DNA of 64,000 bases from Angiostrongylus vasorum (GCA_018806985.1 JADANN010000462.1:1665501-1729500), one strand, 5' to 3'. Shown: positions 1 to 12,400, counted from the first letter of the stretch. The notes: generated by a model not told the origin, from the letters alone. Program-made: numbers and translations.

Positions 1-104
1 GCAAGTGCCAGCAAAATTTCCAATTTTCTGTTTCGCGTACAAAAGAAGTCTCTAGAAGCTCTAAAGACTCACTGAGTATGATTTATTTCTTCTACGATCT
101 TTGA

Positions 105-290
105 GGATCGTGAAAAATTCTAACTATCGAGTCGGTGGTATCCATGCTGTGTGCTCTTGAAATTCCGTGAGACTTACCCATTTTAGGCGCACTACGTGTC
201 CAGTCCACCTGACTTTCGCCAACGACTCTAATTTCGTTTTTTTGACGTTCATCGAAGCCATAGATTCCTGCTCTAGTTTGTATGATATGG
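105..290 (-). mobile_element. RTE-type LINE, 3' coding-end fragment
   Basis: The stretch is a diverged copy of the region around 25,070-25,240, which is the 3' coding end of the large RTE copy. Shared landmarks are 'atcgagtcggtggt', a central 'acgtgtcc' and a 'tttttgacgtt' block in the same order. The reading frame is broken, so only a short 3' relic remains. The family assignment rests on the better copy at 24.9-28.3 kb. Confidence 0.6.
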
Positions 291-874
291 GTGGGATATT
301 CCTAACATTATTTTAAATAACATGAACCTTCAATAAATCTTAGTATTCTTTCATTTCGATCACGTTGTCCCCCCTTCCGACACTTTACCGACGGAATGGT
401 TTAGTTGAAAAGGTAGAATCCATGTCCTCGTCAACATATAGTCAGTGATGTTGTAACTGCCTGAGTCTAACGCTCCCTGTTGTTGACTCCAAAGCTACTT
501 GGTTAATTTTTTTTGACGTCTCGACCAAGATGCAAATAGCAGATGCATTCAGAGATCTTCATTCAGGTGAATTTGGAATGGGAAACGACCATGTTTTCCA
601 TGAACATCGTTTTCTTCGGATTCAACCAAACATTCATCTGTATACAGATGCTGTCGAAGAATGTGACCCATCGAACGGAGCTGTTTTCGAAACCCTACTT
701 GCTCGTATGCTCTCCTTCATCCTCTTTCCTGTTAACTCAGTCAAACGCTCTGCATAAAAATATCGTATCTTCACCAAGGCAAGATGGTGCACCACTTAGA
801 GTGTGAGATGTACTCTTATGTTTACAGTATATAGAACTGATCGTTTACAGAGCTGCATTCGTTGATCTGTATTA
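291..874. other. No gene recognised
   Basis: Open frames here are short, overlapping and without similarity to any family I know. No splice-site arrangement suggested an exon. Confidence 0.5.
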
Positions 875-1258
875 CCTCCCAACGGTTTACTGCCTCATCG
901 TGGCAGAGAGGTGTTCCTGGGTGTCGAACTGCGATGTACAGCGGAGGATTCATCTCCCCAGCAGGGTCTCCCAACTTGAGAAGGAGTCCGGCGTTTCCAT
1001 CAGGAAGGCCAGCTAAGAGCAAACCAATACCAGGATCCACCATCGTCCTGGTATCAAGCTAGTGGCATGGTGGCAAATCTCCCTCTTATCCACAAGGACG
1101 GCTGCCTGTGGTGGTGACGACCTGGGGTAAATATTGGCTAGGGTGACCTTGGGACTTCAGATAACCTCAGTGACTAAACCATCAAAATTCCGAAACAATG
1201 GAAATTATGCTGAGACCCGCACAACCAGTGAAAAGGAGCCACTCAATCATGCGAGTAA
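875..1258 (+). repeat. R3 interspersed repeat, near full copy
   Basis: This is one of four copies of a repeat of about 380 bp (others near 4.1, 35.2 and 49.0 kb). Order of landmarks: 'aacggtttac', 'ctcatcgtgg', 'gaggtgttcc', 'gctaagagcaaacc', 'taccaggatccacca', 'gtggtgacgacctgggg', then a tail with 'cccgcacaac'. It has no coding potential that survives between copies. The tail resembles the end of SINE2 copies, so a non-autonomous retroelement is possible. I saw no clear pol III boxes in it. Confidence 0.7.
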
Positions 1259-1384
1259 GTAGGATCTATGTGTTGTCGCACAGAGTTACTCTGGAAACAT
1301 TACAGCTTCTCAATTTTTATTTAAATTTTCACAACGTACTGCTCCATGTACCACAGCGGATCCTGACTGGTGATATTTTTCTTT

Positions 1385-1480
1385 AGATTACTCAACTTAC
1401 ACGAGATTGTTATACAACTTTTATTCGGCTCTCGTCTTTTTCGTCTTCGCCTTTGTCTTCCTCATAGCCGATGATCCGAG
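1385..1480 (+). repeat. Solo end of inverted-repeat element
   Basis: The block from 'acttacacgagattg' through 'ttttattcggctc' to 'cttcctcatagcc' matches the left arm of the inverted-repeat element at 21,741-22,020. Only one end is obvious here. From about 1,480 to 2,130 I see nothing else I can name. Confidence 0.45.
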
Positions 1481-2169
1481 TCGATGGTCTCACAGTCGTT
1501 CATCTTCTCGATGTGATGTTTTCAGTGCCACATAGAGTCGAATCTTCTTCAGTGAAGCACCGCTCGAATGGTGACATTTTTGCAATTTTTCATGTGAGCC
1601 AAAATAACGCTTGTCTTCCAAATAATGGACGAACTCATGGCTAATTGATGGCGTTGGGCACAACCAATTTCAAGACAACCCAAATGCACATGTATCTTGA
1701 ACTCATTGCACACTCACTCTCCTGCACATTTTCACAACCCACAATTCATGCTCTCACTAACACACGAGCAAACAAGTGGACGACAACCGGTATTTATTTA
1801 AATTATAGAGAAGCAAAAATGTAGGTACGGCATGCTACACAAACCCACTATTCGAACTTGCTGTATGTACCTGAGAACAACCAAGTGGTACGGTTTTTGC
1901 TTTTCAACGTTTTCGTATGTAGGAGATGATTTAGTGAAAAAAACTGAGGTTGTTTTTGACCGTTATTAGAAATTAGCAAGATATCATCATTAGAAATCTG
2001 CTACAGTTCCTGAGCAGCAGGTCAACACTAGATGCAGCCAATAGATTAAGCATCTTCATTCAGATTATCTTAACAGAAGCGAGTAAACGTGGAAATTTTA
2101 AAGATTGCGAAAATTGCAAGTTGCGTAGAAGTTACAGGCCTACTGCTGGTTGTGCAACTCGATCTTCGA

Positions 2170-2356
2170 AATCTGTCACATCTTCGAGATCCAGGAGGAT
2201 ATACATCAATAGCGAAACATAGATGGGCAGGTCATATAATGAGAAGAACGAGAAGAACAGACGACAGATGGACGAAAAGAACTGTAGACTCCACGAAAAT
2301 GCAGGTGTCCCCCTAGGACGGCCAACTACACGGTAGGCGGACGTGTTCGTAAACAA
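2170..2356 (+). mobile_element. LINE (RTE-like) C-terminal fragment, frameshifted
   Basis: The translated run includes 'KHRWAGHIMRR' and 'DDRWTKRTV', the tail typical of nematode endonuclease/reverse-transcriptase LINEs (R-W-A-G-H-x-M-R, then D-x-R-W-T). A frameshift follows, after which 'RGRPTTRWADVF' appears in another frame, matching the usual GRPPTRW end. The upstream RT and endonuclease parts are missing. It differs clearly from the 24.9-28.3 kb copy, so it is probably a second LINE lineage. Confidence 0.7.
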
Positions 2357-2439
2357 AGTTAATCAGTTGTACCCGCAGCTGCAGTTGTTTTACAGATCAC
2401 GGTATGAGACTCGTACGCGCTACCATGCTCGAACAAAAA

Positions 2440-2550
2440 TTACCACCACGGACGACGATTACGAGAGAAAGAAACAAATGGCAAATGTGCTGGGGTCCGC
2501 AAAACTCGTGAGGATGGACCATCCAAGTATCCAAGTATCCACGTAGAAGT
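2440..2550 (+). repeat. SINE2-type tail with short tandem end
   Basis: This is a copy of the tail seen at 21,055-21,175: 'gaaagaaacaaatg', 'tgctggggtccgc', 'ctcgtgaggatgg', then a tandem 'ccaagtatccaagtatcc' terminus. It starts about 100 bp after the LINE fragment ends. A run of short tandem units at the end is typical of RTE-mobilised SINEs. Confidence 0.5.
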
Positions 2551-4084
2551 TACAGAATGTTAAGGCTGCAGATTGCAATGGGTTTGAAGTTGTGTATCAG
2601 AACTGCACGCTTGTGAAGCGTATAGGTCGTACGCGTGTAGAAGAAATTGTTAGGTTGCGATAACTGTTAATCGTAAAATAAATACCGAAAGTATAAAGCT
2701 TGAAAAAAAATCAGTGAATGGAAATGAGGAGCAGGGTTGCAAACCTGTGATCTGTCGAAATATACAATGAACATTCATCACATCACATCTGTACGCAATG
2801 TTATACAGTAATGTCGTGGTAAGAGGTTTTCGTTTTCGAGTTTATGTTCATCTACAACAGACATATTTTTGTACCGGCTTACCAGCAAAAGTCTGGCCTT
2901 GGGATTCAACTGTACCGAAAAATTCTTCCAATATATTCTTCATTTATAGTTAGAAACCTTTTTTTGTTAGACACCTCACAACATCTGTATAGTTAAGAAA
3001 CTATCGAATGAATGCGTTTAGCGGAAGAGATTCTGCGCATTGAACCAACTGCCACAAAGTGCTACATCGAATTCAATGCATATCCTTGTTCATGTGTTAT
3101 AGGATAGCAACGTTGCTTACACAACGTTTTACAGTATCCTGTTTCTGGCAAGGCGTAGGCTGAACTAAATCCACCTTCTGCGCTTTCATCGTAAGTCTTT
3201 TTTCCATTTTACACATTTAAAGATGTAATTATAAAGTTCTCAAGAGAAAATTAGTTGTCTTTCGACATTCTTTGAATAATACATTAATAACTCAGTAGGA
3301 TAGAAATTTTTGTAGCGCTAAACTTGATTTGAAACAGTTGTGTTATACGAAGTTTTCTAAGTTTTCAACCTTTCCTCCCTCCTGTTTTTTGACATTGCAC
3401 TTGAAACAACGCACTTAAAAGTTCTTAGAGAGGAAAAAGAGCCATACTAAGAATACATGTAAAGTTATCACTCCCGTTTCGACGACAGGTCTGAAGATGT
3501 GCTGGATGGCAACAGGGAATACCTCTTGGATTCGCACAAAACGAAGCACAAACGGCCGAAAGTCCAATTCGGTGTAATTGTCACATGTTCTTGGATTAGA
3601 AGACATACCTGCATTTTCAGCTGCAACAACGAGAATAGAGCCACTACGCTGATGGAGACCACAACGGACGAACGTACGTCAGACACTATGGATCGCTGCA
3701 GATCATACCTAAATATAAATCATTGACATATACATACAGTAACTTTTCAAACACAAACCCATAATAAGCAATCAAATCACAACAACCTCTAGCTATTTCA
3801 TATATGAAACTAGTTATTTCATCTGTAAACCGCTGAGCCACGAAGTGACACGTGAGCACTTTTACAATCTCAATTCGTCTCAGAGGCGTGCCAGAGCTAT
3901 TTACTGAACTCCACTTGAGCAAATGATAAGGAGTTCATCAAATTTCCCTATGAGGCCTCCTCTGTTCTAGTATTCAGTGAGAGCATCCTCAGATACCATG
4001 TCCTAGTCTGCTGTACAAGATGGGTGTACTCATTGGTATCTTGTTAAGCTCTCCTTACGTAGATTGATTTCTAATGTATAATTC
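2551..4084. other. No firm gene; weak exon candidates
   Basis: Most of this is AT-rich sequence without recognisable features. At 3,590-3,690 the minus strand can encode a short hydrophobic run ('VVVSISVVALFSLLQL') followed by a GTATGT donor, and at 3,480-3,600 an open minus frame has 'TELDFRPFVLRF'. Either could be an exon of a larger gene, but no neighbour exon was found to support this. Confidence 0.3.
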
Positions 4085-4300
4085 TTAGCCATTTGGTTGG
4101 TAAATCTCCCTCTGATTCACAAGGGTTGCGACTGCCTGTCGTGGTGACGACCTGGGGCAGACTTTGGCCAGGTTGTCCCCGAGATTCCAGGGAACCACAA
4201 TGGCTTAGCCAGCAAATCTCCGGAAAATGGTGATTATGCTGGGGCCCGCACAACTAGTGATGACAGGCCGTTGAAGTTCAAGTAAGTATCAAGTATCAAG
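4085..4300 (+). repeat. R3 repeat, 5'-truncated copy
   Basis: It matches the second half of the 875-1,258 copy: 'ggtaaatctccctc', 'gtggtgacgacctgggg', 'gggcccgcacaac', and ends in repeated 'aagtatc' units at about 4,283-4,300. The first half is absent, as expected for 5' truncation on reverse transcription. Confidence 0.7.
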
Positions 4301-5531
4301 TTGATTTCAGATAGCTGGCTAATTCAACGTACAAGATAAAATCCACACAGGCACACCCATAGGATGGATGTTTCTATGTGCGTGCGGTAGGTATGGCACT
4401 CGAAAAAACAGAAACAGGGAGCTCATCAACTTAAAAGATTTTGATTTCATGATAGGCACAGAGTCATTTTTATCCATCCTTAATCAGCCACGTCCGTTTC
4501 CGAGCGACTTATCTGCAGTATCTAACCAGCTGGAGATCCTTCGCCATGTCTCCAGCGAAGCTGGGAATTTTTTTCAGTTCGTTTTAACAGTCGCTGTTTT
4601 TTAGGCACGGTAACAAAACCGCAAAATCATGGGACGGTAATAAACAATATAAAGATACTTTGACAACCGCACTCTTTGTACAGTGCGGGTCCCAGAACTT
4701 ATTCGTTTCTGTCATACGACCATCAGACTTGTTCAGCTGTGACTTGATGTTTGTCACCTTTTCACCTCATTGCATCTTGAATGCTGTTTGAGGGCCGTGG
4801 AATTGTGGCATGGTTGACTGGAACGCTCCCAAAGTCCTCGGTACAGGTTGTCGTGGGTTTTGCGAATCGAAGGTGTGCTGCCTTGCGACTTCGACTCTGG
4901 GGGGCAGCGAATCCTCTGATTCTGACCGACCACTCGTGAATTACACTATAAACCGAATTCGTACTCCATGCTGTTTCAAATCATATTAGCTTGAAAGAAA
5001 TAGAGGGAAACGCTGTGATACTGTGCATGGAAATTACAACAATGAACACGAAAGGCTTTAGCAATTTCCACGAATCAGTCGAGACGCGACTGTCGATACC
5101 TAGAAGGAAAACACAATTAGATCTTTGGCATATAATAGACTATGTGCATTGAGCATTCGGTGCAAACAGACTGGCTGCTGTCAACTCTAGACCAAGATAT
5201 CCTAGCTCGTAGTGTATAAAGAAGGAAACGAATAGAACCAAGAGATTCTTGATAATCAGATGCAAATCGTCCAATTCTACAGCGAGTACATCCCTAATTT
5301 TGCGGAACCCACGAGGCGCATTTTTTGCGCTTTTTCCAACTGAATATCATATTTTGAATAGCGAAAAGGGCGAACAGTTGGGATTTCGTGGGACAAGATG
5401 TGATGGTGCCTCCTCAAAATATATTGAATTTTGCAGCTGATCAGTAGCGTTGGGATTTTTTAAAAATTGGAATTTCGCTCTCAATTTTTCAGGAAATTTT
5501 TAAAAGTTTTAGAGGTGAAAAAAGCAGTCTG

Positions 5532-5536
<5 letters not shown>
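4301..5536. other. No gene recognised
   Basis: I found no conserved coding segment and no repeat shared with the rest of the window. There is a short GC-richer patch near 4,780-4,930. Confidence 0.5.
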
Positions 5537-5574
<38 letters not shown>

Positions 5575-5583
5575 CATACAAAA

Positions 5584-5619
<36 letters not shown>
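5537..5619. repeat. Two (TA)n microsatellite tracts
   Basis: A (TA)n run from about 5,537 to 5,572 is followed by a short spacer and a second run from about 5,587 to 5,619. Degenerate TA/TG-rich sequence continues to about 5,690. Confidence 0.95.
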
Positions 5620-5623
<4 letters not shown>

Positions 5624-5728
5624 TATATGCATATGTACATATATATGTATATACAAACAAATATACATACATAAATAAGCACATATAATCTTTGTGGTCT
5701 TATCTATACTACCATTTTTTTATTTTTT

Positions 5729-6090
5729 TTATATTTTGTTTGATCCGTCTTCACGTCTCCTCTGCGGATCCCAGCACTTTTCACATTCAATTCGTTTCCT
5801 CGCATCCATTATCTACGAAAATCTTCCAGTTTTTTGTGCAGCTGCGGATGCTGCTTGAGGATTTCCATTTCATCTTGAATGTCGTAGAATGCTGGTCGAA
5901 CAATTCTGCATGGAGTCCTGAGATAGCCTGGCTGGAGCGTTCCCAGTTGGATTGCGAGAGTGATTTCTTTCCCAGACAAGTCCGGTACCAAGTTCCCGAC
6001 CCAGGAGGGATGAGAGGCTTGGCTGGCGAAACCAAGCTAGCACCATGCTCGTGATGACGGACATCACTACCACTGTGCTATCTTCCCCCT
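5729..6090 (-). repeat. SINE2 (tRNA-derived SINE) copy
   Basis: Read on the minus strand, the head has an A-box-like 'tagcacagtggtagtg' near 6,065-6,080 and a diverged B box about 40 bp later, followed by the body also seen at 22.7, 32.8, 36.7 and 56.6 kb (the 'gaaatcctcaagcagc' block and a 'gtgctgggatccgc' block near the end). Assignment rests on comparison of copies within this window. Confidence 0.75.
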
Positions 6091-7049
6091 CTGATTATTT
6101 ATATACATGAAAAAAATCTTTGGGAGGATACAGCAATATCTGTTCTATAGGTTTTCCATCAAGTGTACCGCCAATAGCGCCCAACTGTTCGCTGACAAAG
6201 TGTTATTCTGAGAATAATGACGGAAATCCTTACCAAGTAGAGATGACTGCCCATTCTGGAGCCCACCATCCATCTGGTGACGAGAGCGCCCCGAGAAGAG
6301 TGAATGAGCGCTCCAGACGATGAAAACGATGTGAATAGGAGAGCTGCGTTGGTAAAAGTGCCGTGTATCTGAAAAGCTACGGACTAAACGATATCGCGAT
6401 TGCTATGAGTTTAGTAGAACGTCAACTACTTCGTCAGCACTTCTAAGTTAGAATTAATACTACACAGGTTGAAGTATAAGTGAGATTTCAAATAGTTTGA
6501 AGAAACCTCACCCGGTCAGCGCGAACGAATTGTTGTCGAAAAGTGGCGTATCATTGTAGGAGATCACGATGAACGAAGTTGAATTGCGCAGACAATAATC
6601 CATATAGACATTATTAAACGTTGGATGGGAAATGTTGCAGCATACGAACCTGAAAGCAAGCAAACATCCACAGCGTGGATCTATAGTTTTGCCCAAGAGT
6701 GTCACACAGGGGTAACCGAGTTAAACGTTCTGCTTCATGGCAAACGCTTAATAGAAAACGAATGGTGGGGAATATCTTTGCCACTGGAAGTAATGATATG
6801 CGTGTGCGCACAGCAACTCAAAGGTGTCCGCTGGAACCTCTGAATTCTCCTGCAGTGTTACTCCTTTGTTTTACTTTCATTACAAGACTTTTTAAGGTGC
6901 AAAGTGTAAAATGTGCATCGTTTATTTCAACAATTCGACAGAAGAACACACTGCCGACTAGACCTTGGCTACTATTTCATACGGTATCGAAATATTCAGA
7001 GAATACAGCCACTATGATGTAGAGATATTTGCGAATAGATATTGCAATA
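6091..7049. other. No gene recognised
   Basis: Several open frames of 60-107 codons overlap on both strands, none with recognisable content or good codon bias. Confidence 0.45.
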
Positions 7050-7290
7050 GAGATATTGCAAAATATTTGGACACCACGCCAAATTCGAAGTCGCGATTAC
7101 CTTTTCCGTGGGCTTACACGTTACCCACTTCACCACTAAGCCTCTTGATTTGCATTTCTCTCAGCCATTCCTTTTACCTTAACGGTGCCTTCAACAATCA
7201 CCCGTCAACGGAAACGATCTGGGTAGCACCAATTAGAAATCAACCCAATTAAGCTGAAGCTGCTGTCGAAATCACAATATGTAGCTTTCT
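7050..7290 (-). repeat. SINE1-family copy, diverged
   Basis: On the minus strand this carries the family's 'gctgacgggtgattg' type block (here as 'caatcacccgtcaacgg' on the plus strand near 7,195) and the 'cttaattgggttgat' segment, in the order seen in the better copies at 46.5 and 52.3 kb. The head is poorly preserved. Confidence 0.6.
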
Positions 7291-9099
7291 ATTTACTGCC
7301 TATTTCATTTTAAATCGAAACATAGATAAGATATTGAAATGGTTGTATCGTGAAGTTTCCGCGATCCGAAAGTCCTGAATCTAGATGGTGTAAAGCAACT
7401 GAAGCTATACACATTACAAAATGTAGCCGATTCTGCTACGGCAGTCCTCAGTATTTTGTTGTGCTTACCGTGTTCCCCTACAAAGGAAACCTACCTGTAA
7501 GCTTATGGACGAATGAAACAGCCTAAAACTCGTAATTTTCACCAGTCTTAAAATCGTTCCTCTAAAATATTGAACCATACTGATATTTAAACCTTATCGT
7601 AGCAGTCTAACTTGATTTAACTGCATTCAATGTCGCAAATTGTAAAAACTGGCAAAATTGGTTTACAGAAGATGATGGCTGTGATCCTCTCAGTAAAACA
7701 ATGATATCGTTGCAGATCAAGAGGACATTAAGGTCGGTTGCCTTCCATTATTGGAGTTGAATAGATCTCTCCCTGTAATTTTTCTTTAAGAACAAAGTGC
7801 ATCCATATGCACAGCTGTCCACGTTATTTTTTCCTCATGTGTTTTCTTAACAAGAGACATGTGGACTACATCGGTAATTAGTTTCACTTACCCAAGTTCG
7901 TCGACGGAACGAGACAGGAGTGACCCTGGAGCTGAATTCGTCGAATGGCGAGGGAGGACGAGAGGTACTCTGACTGGCACGACAACATTCATGAAGAGAG
8001 CAGATATTCTCAAAAAGTAGCCGAAGTCATAAATCCAAAGACTTCCGTCGACGAGTGATAAAACGAGAAAACGAATCGAACGAAAGAAGTGTTAAGATTG
8101 GGGAGCAGCATGCGATGTTGAATCATATAGAAAAAAAGAGGTGATAGTCGATGGTGAGAAGATATGTGGCACTTATAAACAGAGGGCTACACTCGATTCT
8201 GGATTCTCTGTACTGGTTTTCCATTCCTATAATACATATCGCATTTAGCGAAACGCATTCATTCCAGCAACAATACAGCGTAATAAAAAGCAGGACGTAG
8301 ATAGCTATAAAGGTGCATTCGTCCGCTAACCAATTTGGATCAATTGAGAGAAGCAAATTGTCGACATTATTCATGGTTGCTTGACAATTTTTGTCGGCAA
8401 GGTCCTAGCATCAAACCATGGCCGTCACCACCATCCATGCTAAACCCGGTCACAAAGGCCACTCACTACATTGAGATGCCTGACTGACAGCTTTACCATA
8501 ACGAGAATGCTAATCACATATTTAACCAAGGACTTTTCTATATCATAGTAATTGTTATCACAAATTTTGCACGGGATATTGCCGTTACGTTCTTATCGCA
8601 ACATCTTTTCTCAAAAGAAATGAATTCGACAAAGAACAGGAAATGAGGCTGCAATATCTTCGGCAGTCATCAACAACGACGTAGATATTCACAAAGGCGT
8701 ATACGGGTGGTTGTCATCTATCCAGAGCACCGAGAAAACCAGTACAATGCTATTGCCGATAGTGCGCTTTTCTCTTAACGCTTCAACTGGCACGCTATCG
8801 AGGGACCTTAGAAACAGAATGAATTCTGTTTCCCTTAGATAACAACAAATTGATCACGGAGACTGGGACGTGGGGTGAAAACAATGAAAAACCACACGGA
8901 TGACAGAGCAGAGCGAAACTTGCTAAAAACTAGAAAGACCACTATAAACATCCATAAAGCTCGTCGAAAATTTGCGAACCTCGGTTAAAATTTACTACTC
9001 TCGGCAATTTTAATAGTGAATTGAGTATTTCTAAAAAAACCGAGGTGTTAAATTGCAACTTGTTACTGGTGAAATTGTTACGGCAAAAAACTGGCTGAG
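7291..9099. other. Unassigned; may hold missing 3' exons of the Dispatched gene
   Basis: The Dispatched gene runs leftward into this region, so its second membrane half should lie here or further left, but I could not recognise those exons. On the minus strand, 8,020-7,886 is open ('SRPPSPFDEFSSRV') and ends at a good donor (TGG then GTAAGT). It could be a tail exon, but nothing conserved supports it. Confidence 0.3.
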
Positions 9100-9119
9100 A
9101 GAAAGGCAAACCCAAAGTC

Positions 9120-9235
9120 TCCGTGGTACAGTGGGTAGCACGGAGCCTCCGGAAAAGGCAATAGCGAGTTCGAAGCTGGCCTCGGATCCGAGTGTTGCAA
9201 ATGTCTCAGCATTGCTGTGTTGTATCTATAATAGT
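9120..9235 (+). repeat. SINE1-like tRNA-derived copy, diverged
   Basis: It has an A-box-like 'tggtacagtgggtagc', a B-box-like 'gagttcgaagctgg', and the family's 3' landmarks 'gttgcaaatgtctcagc'. The spacing of the boxes is that of a tRNA-like pol III promoter. Confidence 0.6.
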
Positions 9236-9241
9236 AAAAAA

Positions 9242-9324
9242 TACGTCAGTCCGCACGTGTTATTCTGTTGATAAGAGATGTTCTAAATCACTACATCCAA
9301 ATATATTTGGCAAGGACTGACGTA
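9242..9324. repeat. 11-bp perfect inverted repeat, 61-bp loop
   Basis: 'tacgtcagtcc' at 9,242-9,252 is the exact reverse complement of 'ggactgacgta' at 9,314-9,324. It lies immediately after the SINE1-like copy and just past the last recognised Dispatched exon. It could be the ends of a tiny inverted-repeat element or an RNA hairpin. Confidence 0.7.
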
Positions 9325-9438
9325 ATAGCAACTTTCAGTGGTAGACGAAGACTGAGATGTGAGAAATCAAGATCGTCTAGTTGTCGAAGGGCGAAAAAAG
9401 AAATTTATTATGCTCTTCTTGGTTAGCCAATAAAAGAC

Positions 9439-12400
9439 TTGCCCAGAGACACAAGGGTACTCATCACTCCAACTGAGGAATTTCTCCGGCCAAAACGTCT
9501 CCGAGTAGTTGATGAACGGAAGAGTCCGAAATGACGCGAGAGTGCCGGCCAGTTTTCGTACATCCTGTGGCGTCGCGAGTGAGAACGATAGATCGGCCCT
9601 GGCACAATGGAATGGTATTATCGGCAATTTTATCTAAATGACACAACAACATAGATATGCGAAAAGAGATCTGATTACTCGAGTGGAGTGACGGCATCTG
9701 GCTGAAACATCGCTGTCGAATTGACAGCCTTCACACCCCACACGAGCCGTGCGAATAATGGAATGGCGATTTTCTCCTCCACAAAAGCAAACGTCTTCTC
9801 GGCATTGTTGTCGTACCATTCGTGAGGATTTGAGGTGATGAAGAGCTGAAGTGGATTGTATTCGGGCAAATGCAGATCTCTTACTGACACAATCGAAGCG
9901 AACACTGCCACGATGGACAGGCCTGTCAGCCAGACGTATCGTCCCTGAATATGGGCATCACGTTCCTAAGACTTTATGGAAGATATTGCTTGGTGTGTAA
10001 CGACTATCAAGGTTCATTCGATCATAATTCACGCTTCTCTGTTTCGTAAAAACTTCATTCGTTTGCACATTAACCGAAAATCTTGTGCCGTGAATATTTC
10101 CTAGGTACGTATGGTAAACAGAAAGGTAAACAGTCTAACGTGATAGGAAAAATATGCAAGTTCTATATGGAGCAATAAAAGCGTGAAACGTCTGACATTG
10201 CTGAGACCTTTAGACTTGTGCCAAGCCTCCATTCGTAGCATTGTAGAGATGATTGAATAAGTATTCGGCCTCTACAGTTACTTTCGTTGGCTTATTAATG
10301 TGTGAAGGCAGTGTTTTTATAAGTGCAGAAAAGTTCTGAACTCATTTCCTGAATCGAGAAGATGAGTATATGGGAGGCTTTTTTTATATCATTGATCCCT
10401 TGATCGAACCACCAATCACGTACGTTGCAGGGCCACTTCCAAAGATTGGGCAAGGCAATGGCGAACACAACTTCCAATAGTTTTCTACCATTATTCGGTA
10501 TATTTAGATATTCATGGAAAATATCTCTAATTGTTACTAAAAAATCCATCTTCAAATTTATTTGCCCCACATCACAACGTTCATTTGCTCATTATTCCTG
10601 GGCATGGTACACACATGGGATGCTTGAATCCAACTACAACGACGGCTTGCGTGAAAGATGGGCAGATAAGAATATCTCATAAGTGATACGTATCGACGAT
10701 TTCACTCACAAACCTACAAAGCAATTCCTTTCTTCTATGAGTCGTGATACCAACTAAAACAATCGTCAATATTTGCATTCGGCACTCATTCACTGGATCG
10801 AGAATATGGAACGTTCTTCGTATGTTGGAGCTCTCCCCCTCAGAAAAAGAAATTGGTCATTACACACCTATAATTTCTTTCAACACTGACCATCCACCCA
10901 TCAGCGTTTCACACTAGACGCGTAATTCGCCGTCTTATCACCTTATCATCGTAGTATCACCAATCTTTATACTCTACTCTATACAGCGCAAAAATCTAGT
11001 TTAACATGGGAACTGAGAGCTGATCTTCAGAAGAATTCTGTTGAGCGCTTTAATGTTGATGCTCAGTTGATTTGCATTCGTCAAAGTATTGCGCAGCTTT
11101 TCTAGTACAGAAAACAAGCATTCTTTTTCCTTCTCATAGTTTCCTAATTATTTCCTTATTTATATTGAACGGCTTAGATACGTTTGTAGCCTCCATATGG
11201 AACAACTATGCACCAGTACTCATCCGCCTCAACCCAGATGATGGCGTCCTTGTCACGTACCCATCTACACAGCTTATATTCCGCACGGAAAGTCGTATAA
11301 AGACTTGCAATCCCGTGATTGGTGGGTACCATTAGGAAACATACGGCACAGCACACTAACTAAGGTTGATGCTTGTTCCGCATGGTGCATGTAACGCAGT
11401 GGTTGGAGGTGTACAACAACACCTACGTGGCCATTAGTTCTATCCCACGATTTAATTGCGCCTGTCATTCTTCTGGAATAGGCAAGTTGGTATCAGACTT
11501 GTCTGAGATGGTGACTTGTGGAGTTGGCCGCAGCAAGTCTACCTCCATAGTCCATAGACCAGATCTGCATTCAATCACATCCACGATGCTAAGAATGCAA
11601 TCGCATTCATAACTATTGAACAGAAAATGATCGAAACCGATAGACTTATCTTTTTGTTTTTCACTCTAATATATGCTCTGTAAGAGCATAACATGCTACT
11701 CGTGAGCATACGTAGCTCTTCACGGCAGATAATGAGGTTTTAGCCGTCGTTAACTATGGGATGCTTGAAAAGTAAGTCCCTACTTTAAAATGTTTATGGT
11801 CTGCTTCTTAACTGCAGCTTTTACAAGGAATTAATATAAGCAGAAATCATGTAGGAGTTTTATTTAAAGTTCGATACGGGCACCACCATTTGTCACCAGT
11901 TCCGCAAGCCGCCTGGAATCGACATCGACTGATTTCACCCGGAACTCTTGTGGTACCTAAGGCATCAGTTTTCGTGGTGACCCTTCAGATTATTGCAAGG
12001 CCATTTAGTTTGATAGAAAAGACTTTCTGTTCCCATCAAACTTAGAGGAAAAAAGACGCAGAGTGTTAAGTCAGGGATTCTGGGTGGCCACCCATGTGGA
12101 CCGCGACGTCTCATCCATCTCCCAGAGAAGTGGGTATTGAGTCATTCATGAACAACGATAGCAAAGTGTGGAGTAACACCATCTTTCATGGAAACGAAAC
12201 TTTCATTATTATCCCAAGTACTACTAACTAGCCAAATTTTACCTTGCCATATGGTGAGGTACAGCATAATACATTCGGGTATTCATATCGCGAACGATAA
12301 CAAAAACCCACAGTAATCATCATACTGCCACCTTGGCAGATTCGGCGTTTTTTTCATAGATAATACGAGGATCTTCTTCAGCTCAGCAGCAGCAGTAACG

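Noticed and set aside
3468..3726. Overlapping frames on both strands near 3.5-3.7 kb
   Set aside because: A minus-strand hydrophobic stretch with a donor was tempting as a Dispatched exon, but no supporting motif or neighbour was found, so it is not annotated as coding.
5467..5690. Open frame rich in Ile/Tyr across the (TA)n tracts
   Set aside because: It is the translation of a dinucleotide microsatellite, not a gene. The same holds at 33.7-33.9 kb and 42.6-42.8 kb.
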